NCBI GenBank assembly: GCA_018434325.1
Contig: JAHDPO010000022.1
Coordinates: 17,484 to 81,483 of the forward strand
Length of the DNA stretch: 64,000 nt
Direction of reading: 5' to 3'
Source: Clostridia bacterium
GTDB taxonomy: Bacteria; Bacillota; Peptococcia; DRI-13; UBA5745
A program made the translations under genes and the position numbers. Below the pieces are notes generated by a model. That model had not been told where the DNA came from, made no database searches, and saw only the letters and a list, made by a program, of their open reading frames with translations. Shown here one piece after another: positions 17,911 to 27,028 of this stretch. Every line of letters starts with the position of its first letter. Position 1 is the first letter of the stretch.

Positions 17911-18021
17911 GGTTTCTCCTCCTGTCGTCTCAATAAAATGCTGGCATGTTTGCCCTGCTTTATTATGTTCAGTATATCCCGGATATTCTATAATAATCAT
18001 ACCGGAAAAAGTCTGGAAAAT

Positions 18022-18039
18022 ATGTTGCATATACAACAT
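18022..18039. promoter_or_regulatory. palindromic operator candidate upstream of the cupin gene
   Basis: ATGTTG-CATATA-CAACAT is an 18-base dyad with perfect 6-base arms, in the promoter region of the minus-strand cupin gene. The binding protein is unknown. Confidence 0.5.
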
Positions 18040-18074
18040 GATTTAAGTTTTTGCCGAAAGAATTACGGAAGTGC

Positions 18075-18179
18075 ATCGCCGCTGCTGCCGCCGCCGCTGC
18101 TGCCGTGCCGCTGCCGTGCCGCTGCCGCCACTGCTACCGCCGTTGCCGTCGTGCCGCCGCTGCGTCGCTGCCGCCGCCA
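18075..18179. repeat. GCC/GCT/CTG low-complexity tract
   Basis: About 105 bases of nearly pure trinucleotide-like repeats (GCCGCTGCTGCCGCCGCC and variants such as GCCGTGCCGCT). Composition differs sharply from the flanks. It is non-coding as far as I can see and is prone to slippage. Confidence 0.8.
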
Positions 18180-18206
18180 AGTTGCCTTCCGGCGCCATTA
18201 AAACAA

Positions 18207-18235
18207 TTGTACTTGCAAGGGAAAAGTGATAAAAT
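18207..18235 (+). promoter_or_regulatory. sigma-A promoter of the ACT-hom-thrB operon
   Basis: TTGTAC (18207-18212), 17 bases, TAAAAT (18230-18235). It lies about 50 bases before the first gene of the threonine operon. Confidence 0.7.
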
Positions 18236-18286
18236 GTCTTTTACAGGCGGACGCCATATTTTTGTGGATGGAAAGGCGGAGGGGCT

Positions 18287-18733
18287 TTGAAAGCAAAAAA
18301 AGTGAGTAAATCCTATATCGTGCGGGAAGATATCCTGCCGGAGGCCATTTTGAAAACTGCCCAGGCCAAGGAAATGCTGACGAGAGGAGATGCTTTGACC
18401 ATCAATGAAGCGGTGGAACGAGCGGGCCTCAGCCGCAGTGCTTTTTATAAATACCGGGACGGCGTTTTACCTTATACCAGGGATGATAAAGAAAAAATTA
18501 CGGCGTTGACCCTGATTCTGGAGCACCGCTCCGGCGTCTTGTCCAATGTGCTTAATACGGTGGCTGCCATGAAAGGCAATATTGTTTCCATCAATCAAGG
18601 CATGCCTGTTCAGGGCGTGGCGGTGGCCACCATGAATGTGAATACCACTCTAATCAGAGACGTAGGGGCTTTAGTGGAAAGCTTGCAAGCCCAGGAAGGG
18701 GTAAAAAGAGTAGAGATCATAACACAATCGTAA
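18287..18733 (+). CDS. ACT-domain protein, PheB/UPF0735 family
   Basis: A 148-residue protein, the normal length of the UPF0735 (PheB-like) family. The N-terminal half contains a helix-turn-helix-like segment (TINEAVERAGLSRSAFYKYRD). The C-terminal half is an ACT domain (LEHRSGVLSNVLNTVAAMKG), which usually senses an amino acid. Genes of this family often lie beside homoserine dehydrogenase, as here. A regulatory role in threonine or aromatic amino acid synthesis is inferred. The start codon is TTG at 18287 with GGAGGGG just upstream. It is the first gene of the threonine operon. Confidence 0.9.
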   Translation: MKAKKVSKSYIVREDILPEAILKTAQAKEMLTRGDALTINEAVERAGLSRSAFYKYRDGVLPYTRDDKEKITALTLILEHRSGVLSNVLNTVAAMKGNIVSINQGMPVQGVAVATMNVNTTLIRDVGALVESLQAQEGVKRVEIITQS

Positions 18734-18767
18734 ATAATTGAGCCCAAACAAGAAATGGGGGAGAGCC

Positions 18768-20063
18768 ATGGAAACCATAAAAATTGCAGTGCTGGGTCTG
18801 GGCACTTTGGGGCAGGGCGTGATCACCATGCTCAATACGCAGGGGGCACAGCTGGCCAGAAATGCCGGCTGTACTATTGAACTGGGCCGGGTGCTGGAAA
18901 AATATTTAACAAAAAAACGCAATGTTCATTTGCCTGAGGGCATGTGTACCAACCGCTGGGAGGATATCTTAAACGATGCTTCCATTCAGATCGTTGTGGA
19001 AGCCATCGGCGGCATCGAGCCGGCCCGTACTTATATTTTGCAGGCTTTGCAGGCAGGCAAAAGCGTAGTGACGGCCAATAAGGACCTTTTGGCGACCTAT
19101 GGCCAGGAGCTTTTTCGGGCGGCCCGGGAGGCGAAGCGGGATCTTTATTTTGAAGCCAGCGTCGGCGGCGCTATTCCCATTGTGGGGCCCTTGCGCCAAA
19201 GCATGATCGCCGACAGGCTTTCTCAGGTTACGGGCATTATCAACGGCACCACCAACTATATTTTGACCAAGATGGAAGAAGAAAACAGCGATTTTGATAA
19301 AGCCCTGCAGGAAGCTCAGGACTCGGGCTTTGCCGAAGCCGATCCTACCGCCGACGTAGAAGGCCATGACGCCGCCCGCAAGGCGGCTATTTTGGCCACC
19401 TTGGCCTTCCATAGCCAGGTTAATTTTAACGACGTCTATGCCGAAGGCATCGGCAAAATCACTAAAGAAGATATGGCGTTAGCCAGGAATTTAGGATATA
19501 GGATCAAGCTTTTGGCTATTTGCCGCAACAACGGTGAGGTCATAGAAGCCAGGGTGCACCCTGCCTTAATTCCGCTGGAGCATCCCTTAAGCGGCGTCAA
19601 AGACATTTACAATGCTATTTTTGTCAAAGGGCCGGAGCTGGGAGAAACGATGTTTTACGGCGCAGGCACCGGTCAGCTCCCCAGCGCCAGTGCCGTACTG
19701 GGGGACGTGGTAGCCGTAGCCCGTAATATTCGTTACGACTGCCAGGGCCGGCTGAATATGGTGGAAAACAGAGTCTTGCCGATTCTGCCAATAGAAAAAG
19801 TCAAAACCCGGTTTTTCCTGCGGCTTTTGCTGGCCGATGAAGCCGGTACTTTAGCCCAGGTTACCGATATTTTCGGACAATGGGGCGTCAGCATTGCCCG
19901 ATTGGTCCAGATTGTGCTGGACAGCGGTGACGCCGAGCTGGTTTTTGTGACCCATGAGGTGCCAAACGGCCAGATGCAGCAGGCGGTGGCTCAAATCCGC
20001 CAGCTGGCGGTGACCAGAAAGGTTCTGACCTTGCTGCGGGTGGAAGGACAGGAAAGCAATTAA
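18768..20063 (+). CDS. hom: homoserine dehydrogenase (copy 1, intact)
   Basis: A 431-residue enzyme that reduces aspartate semialdehyde to homoserine with NAD(P)H. Rossmann motif AVLGLGTLGQGV at the N-terminus, VTANKDLL, the catalytic region FEASVGGAIPIVGPL, GIINGTTNYILTKM and DVEGHDAARKAAILA. A C-terminal ACT domain (RLLLADEAGTLAQVTDIFGQ) points to threonine feedback control. The start is the ATG at 18768 after GGGGGAGAG. A TTG ten codons earlier is less likely. A second hom gene follows directly, and this one is complete and alone sufficient for the pathway. Confidence 0.96.
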   Translation: METIKIAVLGLGTLGQGVITMLNTQGAQLARNAGCTIELGRVLEKYLTKKRNVHLPEGMCTNRWEDILNDASIQIVVEAIGGIEPARTYILQALQAGKSVVTANKDLLATYGQELFRAAREAKRDLYFEASVGGAIPIVGPLRQSMIADRLSQVTGIINGTTNYILTKMEEENSDFDKALQEAQDSGFAEADPTADVEGHDAARKAAILATLAFHSQVNFNDVYAEGIGKITKEDMALARNLGYRIKLLAICRNNGEVIEARVHPALIPLEHPLSGVKDIYNAIFVKGPELGETMFYGAGTGQLPSASAVLGDVVAVARNIRYDCQGRLNMVENRVLPILPIEKVKTRFFLRLLLADEAGTLAQVTDIFGQWGVSIARLVQIVLDSGDAELVFVTHEVPNGQMQQAVAQIRQLAVTRKVLTLLRVEGQESN

Positions 20064-20113
20064 ACTATAGCTATAATTATTATGATGAGGAATAAAGGTA
20101 AGGAGAGAATACA

Positions 20114-21404
20114 ATGCAAACAGTTAATGTAGCGGTTTTGGGGATGGGCACCGTAGGCCAGGGGGTAGCCATCATGCTGATCAAGCAGCAGGAGTTTTGG
20201 CAAAAACAACTGGGCTGCCAACTGGTATTAAAGCGTATTTTAGAAAAATACCACGATAAGCAGCTGGACTTTGACCGGGGCGAAATCGCCATGTCCGGCA
20301 ATTGGCAGGACATAGTAGGGGACCCGGAAATCCATATTGTCATCGAGACCATGGGCGGTATTGAACCGGCCAAAACCTTCATCAGCGAAGCTTTGCAAAG
20401 CGGCAAGCATGTGGTTACCGCCAATAAGGACTTATTGGCGCTGCATGGGCAGGAGCTTTTTGCCATTGCCAAAGAAAAAGGCGTAGATCTCTATTTTGAG
20501 GCCAGCGTAGGCGGGGCCATACCTATTCTCAGCGCTTTGCGGCAGAATCTGACGGCTGATCCGCTCCAGGAGGTCATGGGTATTGTCAACGGCACGACCA
20601 ACTATATTTTAACCAGGATGGCCAAAGAAGGCGGCGATTTCAGCGCTATTCTGGCCGACGCCCAAAAATTGGGCTATGCTGAGGCTAATCCAGCCTCCGA
20701 TATCGAAGGCATCGACTCGGGACGCAAGGCCGCAATTTTGTCTACCTTGGCCTTCCACAGCCAGGTGACCTTAGACGACGTTTATATCCAGGGCATCACC
20801 GAAATCACCAGGGAAGATATGATCTTTGCCGATCAGATGGGCTATGCCATCAAGCTCTTGGCCCTGTGCAAAGAAGTCGAGGGCAAAATCGAGGCCAGAG
20901 TTCATCCGACCTTGCTGCCGAAGAGCCATCCCCTGGCCTCTGTGCAGGATACCTTTAACGCTATTTTTGTTAAGGGCGAGAATTTGGGAGAAGTCATGCT
21001 TTATGGCCGGGGGGGCCGGCCGTTTTCCCACAGCCAGCGCCATTTTGGGTGATGTGACGGAGATCGTCAGGAATATCCGCTTTGGCTGCTCCGGCAGGCT
21101 CAATGAAGTCTGCCGGCGGGAAAAAGCCATCCTGCCTATTGAAGAGGTCAAAACCCGGTTTTTCCTGCGGCTTTTGCTGGCGGATAAGCCCGGCGTATTG
21201 GCTCTGATCACTAAAGCATTAAGCAAATATCAGGTCAGCCTGGATACGGTCAGCCAAATCGATTTAAAGGGCGGCGACGCCGAGCTGGTTTTCGTTACCC
21301 ACGTGGTAAGGGAAGGAAACATGCAAAACGCCCTGGAAGAAATCCGCGGCCTGGATGTGACAAAAGAGATCATTACCATATTACGGGTGGAAGGTGTAGC
21401 ATAA
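20114..21404 (+). pseudogene. hom: homoserine dehydrogenase (copy 2, frameshifted in a G7 tract)
   Basis: The first 20114-21052 frame encodes 312 residues very like copy 1 (AVLGMGTVGQGV, VTANKDLL, FEASVGGAIPILSAL, GIVNGTTNYILTRM), then ends in a nonsense tail. The missing C-terminus, including GRFPTASAILGDV and the ACT domain, is intact in another frame to 21404. The break falls in seven consecutive G at 21009-21015. Removing one G restores YGRGAGRFPTASA, which matches copy 1. This may be a genuine inactivating or phase-variable shift, programmed slippage, or a sequencing error. The ribosome site AAGGAGAG precedes the ATG. The flanking genes hom and thrB are intact. Confidence 0.9.
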
Positions 21405-21407
21405 TCC

Positions 21408-22340
21408 ATGTTATTGATTAAAGTGCCGGCCACGGCGGCCAATCTGGGGCCAGGCATCGATTCCTTCGGCATTGCCTTAAACCTTTATAATGAAATCATC
21501 GTCAGAGAAAAAACGGACAGTCCTTTTCCCAAAGGATATTACAGTCTCAGCGGTCCTCATTTGGCGATGACGGCGGCAGTGAAGCTGGCGGAGGAGGCGG
21601 GCCGGCGTTTACCGGAGCTGGAATTTGCCATCAGGGCCAGAGTGCCCCGCTCCAGAGGTTTAGGCAGCAGCGCTACACTGACGGTGGCGGGTTTGAAAGC
21701 AGCTAATTATTTTCTCAATACCGGCTTGGATAATGACCAGCTATTGCCGCTGGCCTCTGCTTTAGAGGGCCACCCGGATAATGCGGCGCCAGCTTTATTG
21801 GGCGGTTTTGTTATCACAATCCAGGAAAACGGCGCAATCCGCTATCTGCGGACGATGCCGTCAAAATCCTTGCAGGTACTGGCGGCGGTGCCGGATTTTG
21901 AATTAAAAACCACCAATTCCCGCAAGGTTTTGCCCACGGAGGTGGCCTACGGCGACGCCGTGTACAATGTGGGCCGGGCCTCGCTCTTGGCCGGAGCTTT
22001 GATTACCGGCCAGCATGACTTGCTGCGGCAGGCCATGGCCGACCGGCTGCACCAGCCTTACCGCCAGCCCTTGGTGACGGGCTTGGATCAGGTGATGGAA
22101 GGCGCTTTGGCTGCCGGCGCTTATGGCGTCTGCCTTTCCGGTTCCGGTCCTTCCGTATTGGTGTTTTGTGGCCGCCACAAAGAGGCTATCGGCGAAGTTA
22201 TCACCAAAACCTGGCAAAGCAAAGAAATCAGCTGCCGGATCTATCAGCTGCGCATTTGCGGCAAGGGGGCGGAGGTCAGCTGGCACCAGGATGAGCGGAG
22301 CCTGCTGAAGCAGGCCAAACATCCGCGCTCTAGTAGCTAA
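21408..22340 (+). CDS. thrB: homoserine kinase
   Basis: A 310-residue GHMP kinase that phosphorylates homoserine with ATP. N-terminal KVPATAANLGPGIDSFGIAL, ATP-binding loop PRSRGLGSSATLT and C-terminal CLSGSGPSVLVF are all present. It begins three bases after the end of the second hom gene, so coupling to that frame is likely. If the frameshift is real, ribosomes would terminate about 350 bases upstream, which could reduce its expression. The last dozen residues (QAKHPRSSS) are adjacent to a dispersed hairpin repeat. Confidence 0.95.
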   Translation: MLLIKVPATAANLGPGIDSFGIALNLYNEIIVREKTDSPFPKGYYSLSGPHLAMTAAVKLAEEAGRRLPELEFAIRARVPRSRGLGSSATLTVAGLKAANYFLNTGLDNDQLLPLASALEGHPDNAAPALLGGFVITIQENGAIRYLRTMPSKSLQVLAAVPDFELKTTNSRKVLPTEVAYGDAVYNVGRASLLAGALITGQHDLLRQAMADRLHQPYRQPLVTGLDQVMEGALAAGAYGVCLSGSGPSVLVFCGRHKEAIGEVITKTWQSKEISCRIYQLRICGKGAEVSWHQDERSLLKQAKHPRSSS

Positions 22341-22342
22341 AG

Positions 22343-22381
22343 ATAGCAGATACATCTGCGCCTCAATATCTAAGGATAGCT
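22343..22381 (+). repeat. dispersed ATCTGC/GCAGAT hairpin repeat (single unit)
   Basis: GATAGCAGATACATCTGCGCC followed by a TATCTAAGGATA stem-loop. The same modules occur at 36022-36115 and in the 46-base array at 61913-62123. Confidence 0.65.
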
Positions 22382-22433
22382 TTAAACTTCTAATGCCGAA
22401 ATCAGAAAGCAGAACCTAAAGCACCCCAACTGA

Positions 22434-22578
22434 GCAAAAATTCAAGTTTAAAGTGTCCGAAGCATCAGCACGCATCCGTAAGGTAGCGCTTATCGGCTAT
22501 TTTAACTATATTTAGTGTCGTGATTACGGAACGACCGCTATTCTAAAGGGACAGTACACTTTAAACTTGAAATTTTGC
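22434..22578 (+). repeat. MITE-like inverted-repeat element, copy B
   Basis: About 145 bases. The left arm starts GCAAAAATTCAAGTTTAAAG and pairs with the right arm (22556-22578) with one mismatch. The interior blocks TATATTTAGTG, CGCTATTCT and AAGGGACAG match copy A in order and spacing. It sits directly after thrB and before a terminator. Confidence 0.8.
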
Positions 22579-22595
22579 GCAAAATATCATTCATC

Positions 22596-22632
22596 AAAAA
22601 GGACCGCCTCACAATTGAGGTGGTCCTTTTTA
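22596..22632. terminator. bidirectional terminator after thrB
   Basis: AAAAAGGACCGCCTC pairs with GAGGTGGTCCTTTTT around CACAATT. It has U-tracts on both strands, and is placed between the convergent threonine operon and the XRE-cupin gene. Confidence 0.9.
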
Positions 22633-22701
22633 ATGAAAAAACAAGTGAGCAGATCATGGTTTGCTAAAACCAATTGGTGATGCCCCTTTGCTGTCCGGAG
22701 A

Positions 22702-23268
22702 TTAAAATTCTAAACCGTCAAGAACTATTTCATTTGTGGTATCAGGGCGGACAAATGTCCAATAGGATACGCATGGCCCTTCACCCACCCGGCGATATCG
22801 ATGACGGGTGTCTTTTGCGATAAATATCGAATCCCCCGGTTCCAATAAGTACTCTTGGTCGTCAAGGGTCATTGACATGCAGCCCTCGGTAATAATCCCG
22901 AATTCATCGCGGGAATGCCCCATGGATACAACCTCTTCGCTATAATCCTCCGGAATGGTAATGCATACCCCTTTGAGGCTTTGGGTGCCTTCGGTAGTCA
23001 GCTCATACTTGATGTGAGAGTTCGTATGGAAGACCTCTTTGCGCTCGGCTTTGCGTACAACGACCTTTGGCAGATTTGTATTTGACAAAAGGGCGGTAAT
23101 GTCCACCTTGAGGGCGCCGCAAATTTTAAATAAGTTATTAATAGTGGGGCTGGTGGCCTCCCTTTCGATATTGCTCAAATATGCAATAGACAACTCTGTC
23201 TGCTTAGCTAATTCACTTAGGGTCAGACCGGCGGCTAAGCGCAATTCTTTTAGCTTTTCTCCCAGCAT
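22702..23268 (-). CDS. XRE-family transcriptional regulator with C-terminal cupin
   Basis: 188 residues. An N-terminal HTH_3 domain (LSELAKQTELSIAYLSNIER) is followed by a cupin_2 sensor (GHSRDEFGIITEGCMSMTLD, DSIFIAKDTRHRY). Such regulators sense a small metabolite and usually repress a neighbouring catabolic operon. It is divergent from the aconitase X-BCCT-MttB operon and separated from it by 338 bases, so it is the best candidate regulator of that operon. Its own promoter on the minus strand is near perfect (23323-23351). Confidence 0.92.
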   Translation of the reverse strand: MLGEKLKELRLAAGLTLSELAKQTELSIAYLSNIEREATSPTINNLFKICGALKVDITALLSNTNLPKVVVRKAERKEVFHTNSHIKYELTTEGTQSLKGVCITIPEDYSEEVVSMGHSRDEFGIITEGCMSMTLDDQEYLLEPGDSIFIAKDTRHRYRRVGEGPCVSYWTFVRPDTTNEIVLDGLEF

Positions 23269-23606
23269 CTGATCTCCTTTGGCATAGTAATAAAATCTTA
23301 AAAATCCTTATGGCTATTCAGGATTATATTACATTAGAATTTTCATGTCAATGTAAGGACACATCAATAGATTTTATAATAATAAAATAATAACTATTTT
23401 TAACCATATTAATTTTATGATTATAAAAAATATTAATTGACAAAGAGAGATAAGCTGATGTAATATCGAGCCATGGAAAAGAATTAATCGCTGAAAAAAT
23501 CAGAATTAATTTCATTCTTGCCTTGTGAATCCATTTCTTCATATTTTATATTTATGAAAATCATGATTTACGATGGTGAAAAAAATTATTATCAGGAGGG
23601 AAAAAC
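23269..23606. other. AT-rich divergent intergenic region
   Basis: 338 bases, strongly AT-rich, between the XRE-cupin regulator and the aconitase X operon. It carries the minus-strand promoter listed separately. I did not find a convincing -35/-10 or -24/-12 for the plus-strand operon, which may therefore need activation. Confidence 0.5.
23323..23351 (-). promoter_or_regulatory. sigma-A promoter of the XRE-cupin gene
   Basis: On the minus strand TTGACA (23346-23351), 17 bases, TATAAT (23323-23328). Exact consensus. Confidence 0.85.
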
Positions 23607-24893
23607 ATGGTTAAGCTTACGGACTACGAGCAGCGTATGTTAAACGGTGAGTTTGGCGAGTTCAAGCAAATTGCTTTGCAAAGAATTTACGACTATGCCA
23701 AAGTCCTTGGCGCTGAAGAGCTGTGCGAAGTGAAAAAAGCAACGCTCTACCTTGGCGCTCATCCTTATCTTGAAACGGCAGGGAGCGATGATTACGATAC
23801 CATCTTCTCCAAAATGTATCTTTGCAGTGATAAAACCATTCCGCTCGGTGAAATGGCTGATTGCTGCTGCTGTCAGACTTGCGTCGCACCCTGTGATCAG
23901 TATCAGTGGGAGCCCCTGCACCTGAGCAAAGAATTCTTTGACCGCAATCGCAAATATTTGGAGCTTACCCGGGATGCCGGAGTCTCCATTACCGGCAGCT
24001 GCACGCCATACCTTGTTGGCTGGATTCCTCTCAAAGGCGAACATTTTGTCACCACCGAATCCAGCAACGGCCTGATGTGCAATTCCGTATTCGGCGCCTG
24101 CGGCAACTCCGACGGCATTGAGGCCGCCGCCTGGAGCGCCATCTGCGGCCGGACGCCAAAATGGGGCTTGCATGTGCCTGAAAATCGTTACGGGACAGTG
24201 ATTTTCAATATTGAATGCCCTGCCGAAACCGCTGTGGACTGGGATGTAATCGGCTATACTATCGGACTTAAATTACCGCCTCACGGCGTACCGGTACTGC
24301 AAGGCAATTTCCCCTATCCCGATATTGTTCGCCTCAAGCAGTTTTTTGCGGCATTGGCAACTACCAGCGGCGCTGAAATGTGCCATATCGTGGGCTTCAC
24401 CCCCGAAGCTCCGGATCTTAAGACGGCTCTGGGCGGCAAAGAGCCCAAGGCGGTTATCACCATCACCGGGGAAGATTACAGGCAATCCTTCGATATGCTT
24501 TGCGATAAAAGCGAAAAACCGATCAATATCGTGACTTTGGGATGTCCCCATTACACCCTCGAGGAAATACGCAAAGCTGCTCTATATATTAAAGGAAAGA
24601 CCTTTGCTCCCGGAATAGACTTCGCAATCTGGACTGATTATGCCACCCGGGAAATGGCCAATCAAAATGGTTATCTGGAAATCGTCGAAAAAGCTGGCGG
24701 CCAGATACTGACCAGCGGCTGTCCTCTGGTTATCGGGCCAAAATGCTTTGAGCATGCTGTGGGCTTTGCTTCCGACGGCGCCAAGCAGGCCCATTATATA
24801 CGCTCTGAGCTGCCCGCCGGCACCCCTGTATATTATGGAGATATGTTCAAATGCATAGACGCCGCTGTCCGCGGCAGCTGGAAGGAGGTATAA
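23607..24893 (+). CDS. aconitase X, large catalytic subunit (AcnX_large, DUF521)
   Basis: A 428-residue aconitase-superfamily protein, recognised by LGEMADCCCCQTCVAPCD, ESSNGLMCNSVFGACGNSDG, GFTPEAPDL and TSGCPLVIGPK. Conserved Cys are available for an Fe-S cluster. Characterised bacterial AcnX proteins dehydrate cis-3-hydroxy-L-proline to pyrroline-2-carboxylate, and archaeal ones act on mevalonate-5-phosphate. Here the small swivelling subunit is a separate gene four bases downstream, as in the two-subunit types. The context (BCCT transporter, MttB methyltransferase, RidA) favours a hydroxylated proline or betaine substrate over mevalonate, which is inference. GGAGGG precedes the ATG. Confidence 0.92.
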   Translation: MVKLTDYEQRMLNGEFGEFKQIALQRIYDYAKVLGAEELCEVKKATLYLGAHPYLETAGSDDYDTIFSKMYLCSDKTIPLGEMADCCCCQTCVAPCDQYQWEPLHLSKEFFDRNRKYLELTRDAGVSITGSCTPYLVGWIPLKGEHFVTTESSNGLMCNSVFGACGNSDGIEAAAWSAICGRTPKWGLHVPENRYGTVIFNIECPAETAVDWDVIGYTIGLKLPPHGVPVLQGNFPYPDIVRLKQFFAALATTSGAEMCHIVGFTPEAPDLKTALGGKEPKAVITITGEDYRQSFDMLCDKSEKPINIVTLGCPHYTLEEIRKAALYIKGKTFAPGIDFAIWTDYATREMANQNGYLEIVEKAGGQILTSGCPLVIGPKCFEHAVGFASDGAKQAHYIRSELPAGTPVYYGDMFKCIDAAVRGSWKEV

Positions 24894-24896
24894 TTT

Positions 24897-25316
24897 ATGG
24901 ATTTTACACTTAAAGCGCGAGGCGTAATCGACGGAATCGCCGAGGGGGAAGCTCTCGTTTGCCCCGAGAGTATTCAGGGCTGGGCCGGCGTATCGGATAC
25001 CACCGGTAAAATCATTGAACGTGGCCATTCCCAAGAAGGCCAGTGCATTGACGGACGAATTTTGGTGTTGCCTTGCAGCAAGGGCTCCAACGGCTGGAGC
25101 TGCCATTTTCATTCGGCAATGAGAGCAGGATTCAAGCCGGCAGGATGGTTGTTTACTAAAATAGACTCCCGGGCCGGTGTGGCTGCCGTAATCATCGGCG
25201 TTCCCGCTATTGCCGATTTTGAGGAGGCAGATCCTTGTGAAGTCATCAAAACGGGCGATTGGCTGAAAATCGATGGCGCCACGGGTATTGTCGAAGTCAC
25301 TAGGAAAAACGGGTAA
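24897..25316 (+). CDS. aconitase X, small swivelling subunit (DUF126)
   Basis: A 139-residue swivelling-domain partner of AcnX. It has the family features GWAGVSDTTGKIIERGH, the VLPCSKGSNGWS loop that contributes a catalytic Ser/Lys region, and IVGVPAIADF-like VIIGVPAIADFEEADPC. It is needed with the large subunit to build the active site. It starts 4 bases after the large subunit with a ribosome site (GGAGG) inside that gene. Co-transcribed with the BCCT transporter. Confidence 0.92.
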   Translation: MDFTLKARGVIDGIAEGEALVCPESIQGWAGVSDTTGKIIERGHSQEGQCIDGRILVLPCSKGSNGWSCHFHSAMRAGFKPAGWLFTKIDSRAGVAAVIIGVPAIADFEEADPCEVIKTGDWLKIDGATGIVEVTRKNG

Positions 25317-25371
25317 AACAGGTAATAGTATATCGTGCTTTGGTTTAGGAAAAAGAATGAGGAGGAAGAAC

Positions 25372-26994
25372 ATGAAAAAGGAAAGTCCAAAGTTCAATTA
25401 CGATTATATCGTTATTGGCATAACGGCAATCATTTTCCTGGGTGTGTTTATTTTCAGCCAAGTCAATGAAGCGGGCTTTATGTCCTCAATTAACCGTATT
25501 CTCAATTTCCTGTATGAAAACCTGGGGTGGTTATTCAACCTGGCTACCCTCTTTGCCATTGCCTTGTGTGCCTTTTTTCTTTTCAGCAAATACGGCAGAA
25601 TCAGAATCGGCGGCAAGGACGCCAAGCCTGAGTTTAGTAAATTTGTATGGTGGGCTATTTCTCTTTGCTCCGGCATGGGTATGGGCATCGTCTTTTTTCC
25701 GCCGGCTGAGGTTATTGAGTATGCTTTCCGGCCGGCAACCAATATTGTCCTGGAAGCTGGCTCCTATCAGGCTATAGTCTGGGGTATGGAGCAAACCATG
25801 ATGCATTGGAGTCTGACTCTTTATGGCGTGTACACTTTGGGCGGGCTGGTGGCAGCTTATGCATTTTTTAACCTGAAACAGCCCTTCAGTGTTACTTCTA
25901 CGCTATATCCGGCTTTTGACAGCAAAGTATATAAGTTTCGCAGCTGGATTGACGGTCTGGTCAATTTCGCGGTTGTGGGCGGCGTGGCTGGTTCCTTCGG
26001 CTACGGTATTCTGCAGGTTTCCGACGGCCTCAATCAGGTGATGGGCCTGCCTAAGGATGCTATGGCTTACATCATGATAACCATAGTAGTCACCCTGGTC
26101 TCTACGATTACCAGCGTTACCGGCCTCAAAAAAGGTATTCAGTGGCTGGGGGACAACAATGCCAAGCTATTCATTGTTCTGCTGGCCTTTGTGGCGATTT
26201 TTGGCCCTACTGTTTTCTCACTGAATTTGGGTGTAGAATCAACCGGCAGTATGATTGCCAACTTCTTTAAGAATATGACCCAGACTGAGCCTTTGGGCGG
26301 CAGCGGCAAATGGTCGATTTGGTGGAACTGGCTATGGTACATTGACTTCTTTATCTTTGCTCCGATTACCGGTCTCTTCCTGGCCCGCCTGGCCAAGGGG
26401 CGGACTCTCCGGGAATTCGTTACCGTAAATATGATTGCTCCCGGTCTCTTTTGCATAATCTGGACCTGGCTGTTTGGCGGCCTGGCGGCTCATTCTCAGC
26501 TTACCGGTATATTGGATGTCAACGCGCTGATGTTAGCGCGGGGTACCGAAGCTGTTATGCTGGCCCTTTTCGATCTGATGCCCTTCTCCCAGATTACCAA
26601 AGTCTTTATGATGATCATTGTACTGATTTCTTTCATTACCTTGGTCAACGCTACGATCAACACTGTCTCTAAAATGAGTATTAAAACCACCAGCCGGGAC
26701 GAGGAAGAAGCTGATCCTCCTAAAGGCATCCAAATCTTCTGGGGCGTTCTTATCGGCGGCGTTTCCCTGTTGTTCCTGCTGGCCGGCGGCCTTGACGGCG
26801 CCAAAGCCGTTAAAATGCTGGTTGGCGTTCCCATCGTATTTGTGGAAGTGATTGCCGGTGTCGGCCTGCTCAATTTGTTCATCAAGAAAAGGTATGTTGA
26901 GGTTGAAGAACTGGAAGGGGGAGCTCCCCTTGCAGAGGCTGCTGTGACAAAAGCCGCTGCAACACAAGCTGCCGCCGAGGTTGAGAGCCTGTAG
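25372..26994 (+). CDS. BCCT-family betaine/carnitine/choline-type transporter
   Basis: 540 residues with about 12 transmembrane helices. The BCCT signature region in TM8 is recognisable (WWNWLWYIDFFIFAPITGLF followed by LARLAKGRTLREF), and the TM4 glycine motif reads SGMGMGIVFFPPAEVIEY, a diverged form of the usual GIGLLFWGVAEP. BCCT carriers import or exchange quaternary amines. The divergence at TM4 suggests a non-standard ligand. The start is the ATG at 25372 with GAGGAGGAAG upstream. The longer open frame begins inside the small AcnX subunit. The C-terminal tail is Ala/Glu rich. Confidence 0.9.
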   Translation: MKKESPKFNYDYIVIGITAIIFLGVFIFSQVNEAGFMSSINRILNFLYENLGWLFNLATLFAIALCAFFLFSKYGRIRIGGKDAKPEFSKFVWWAISLCSGMGMGIVFFPPAEVIEYAFRPATNIVLEAGSYQAIVWGMEQTMMHWSLTLYGVYTLGGLVAAYAFFNLKQPFSVTSTLYPAFDSKVYKFRSWIDGLVNFAVVGGVAGSFGYGILQVSDGLNQVMGLPKDAMAYIMITIVVTLVSTITSVTGLKKGIQWLGDNNAKLFIVLLAFVAIFGPTVFSLNLGVESTGSMIANFFKNMTQTEPLGGSGKWSIWWNWLWYIDFFIFAPITGLFLARLAKGRTLREFVTVNMIAPGLFCIIWTWLFGGLAAHSQLTGILDVNALMLARGTEAVMLALFDLMPFSQITKVFMMIIVLISFITLVNATINTVSKMSIKTTSRDEEEADPPKGIQIFWGVLIGGVSLLFLLAGGLDGAKAVKMLVGVPIVFVEVIAGVGLLNLFIKKRYVEVEELEGGAPLAEAAVTKAAATQAAAEVESL

Positions 26995-27028
26995 CCGCCG
27001 GATGCATCGGTAAAATAAGGAGGCAAGT

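Noticed and set aside
18051..18290. Open frames in the GCC/CTG tract
   Set aside because: They are low-complexity translations that end in the promoter of the threonine operon.
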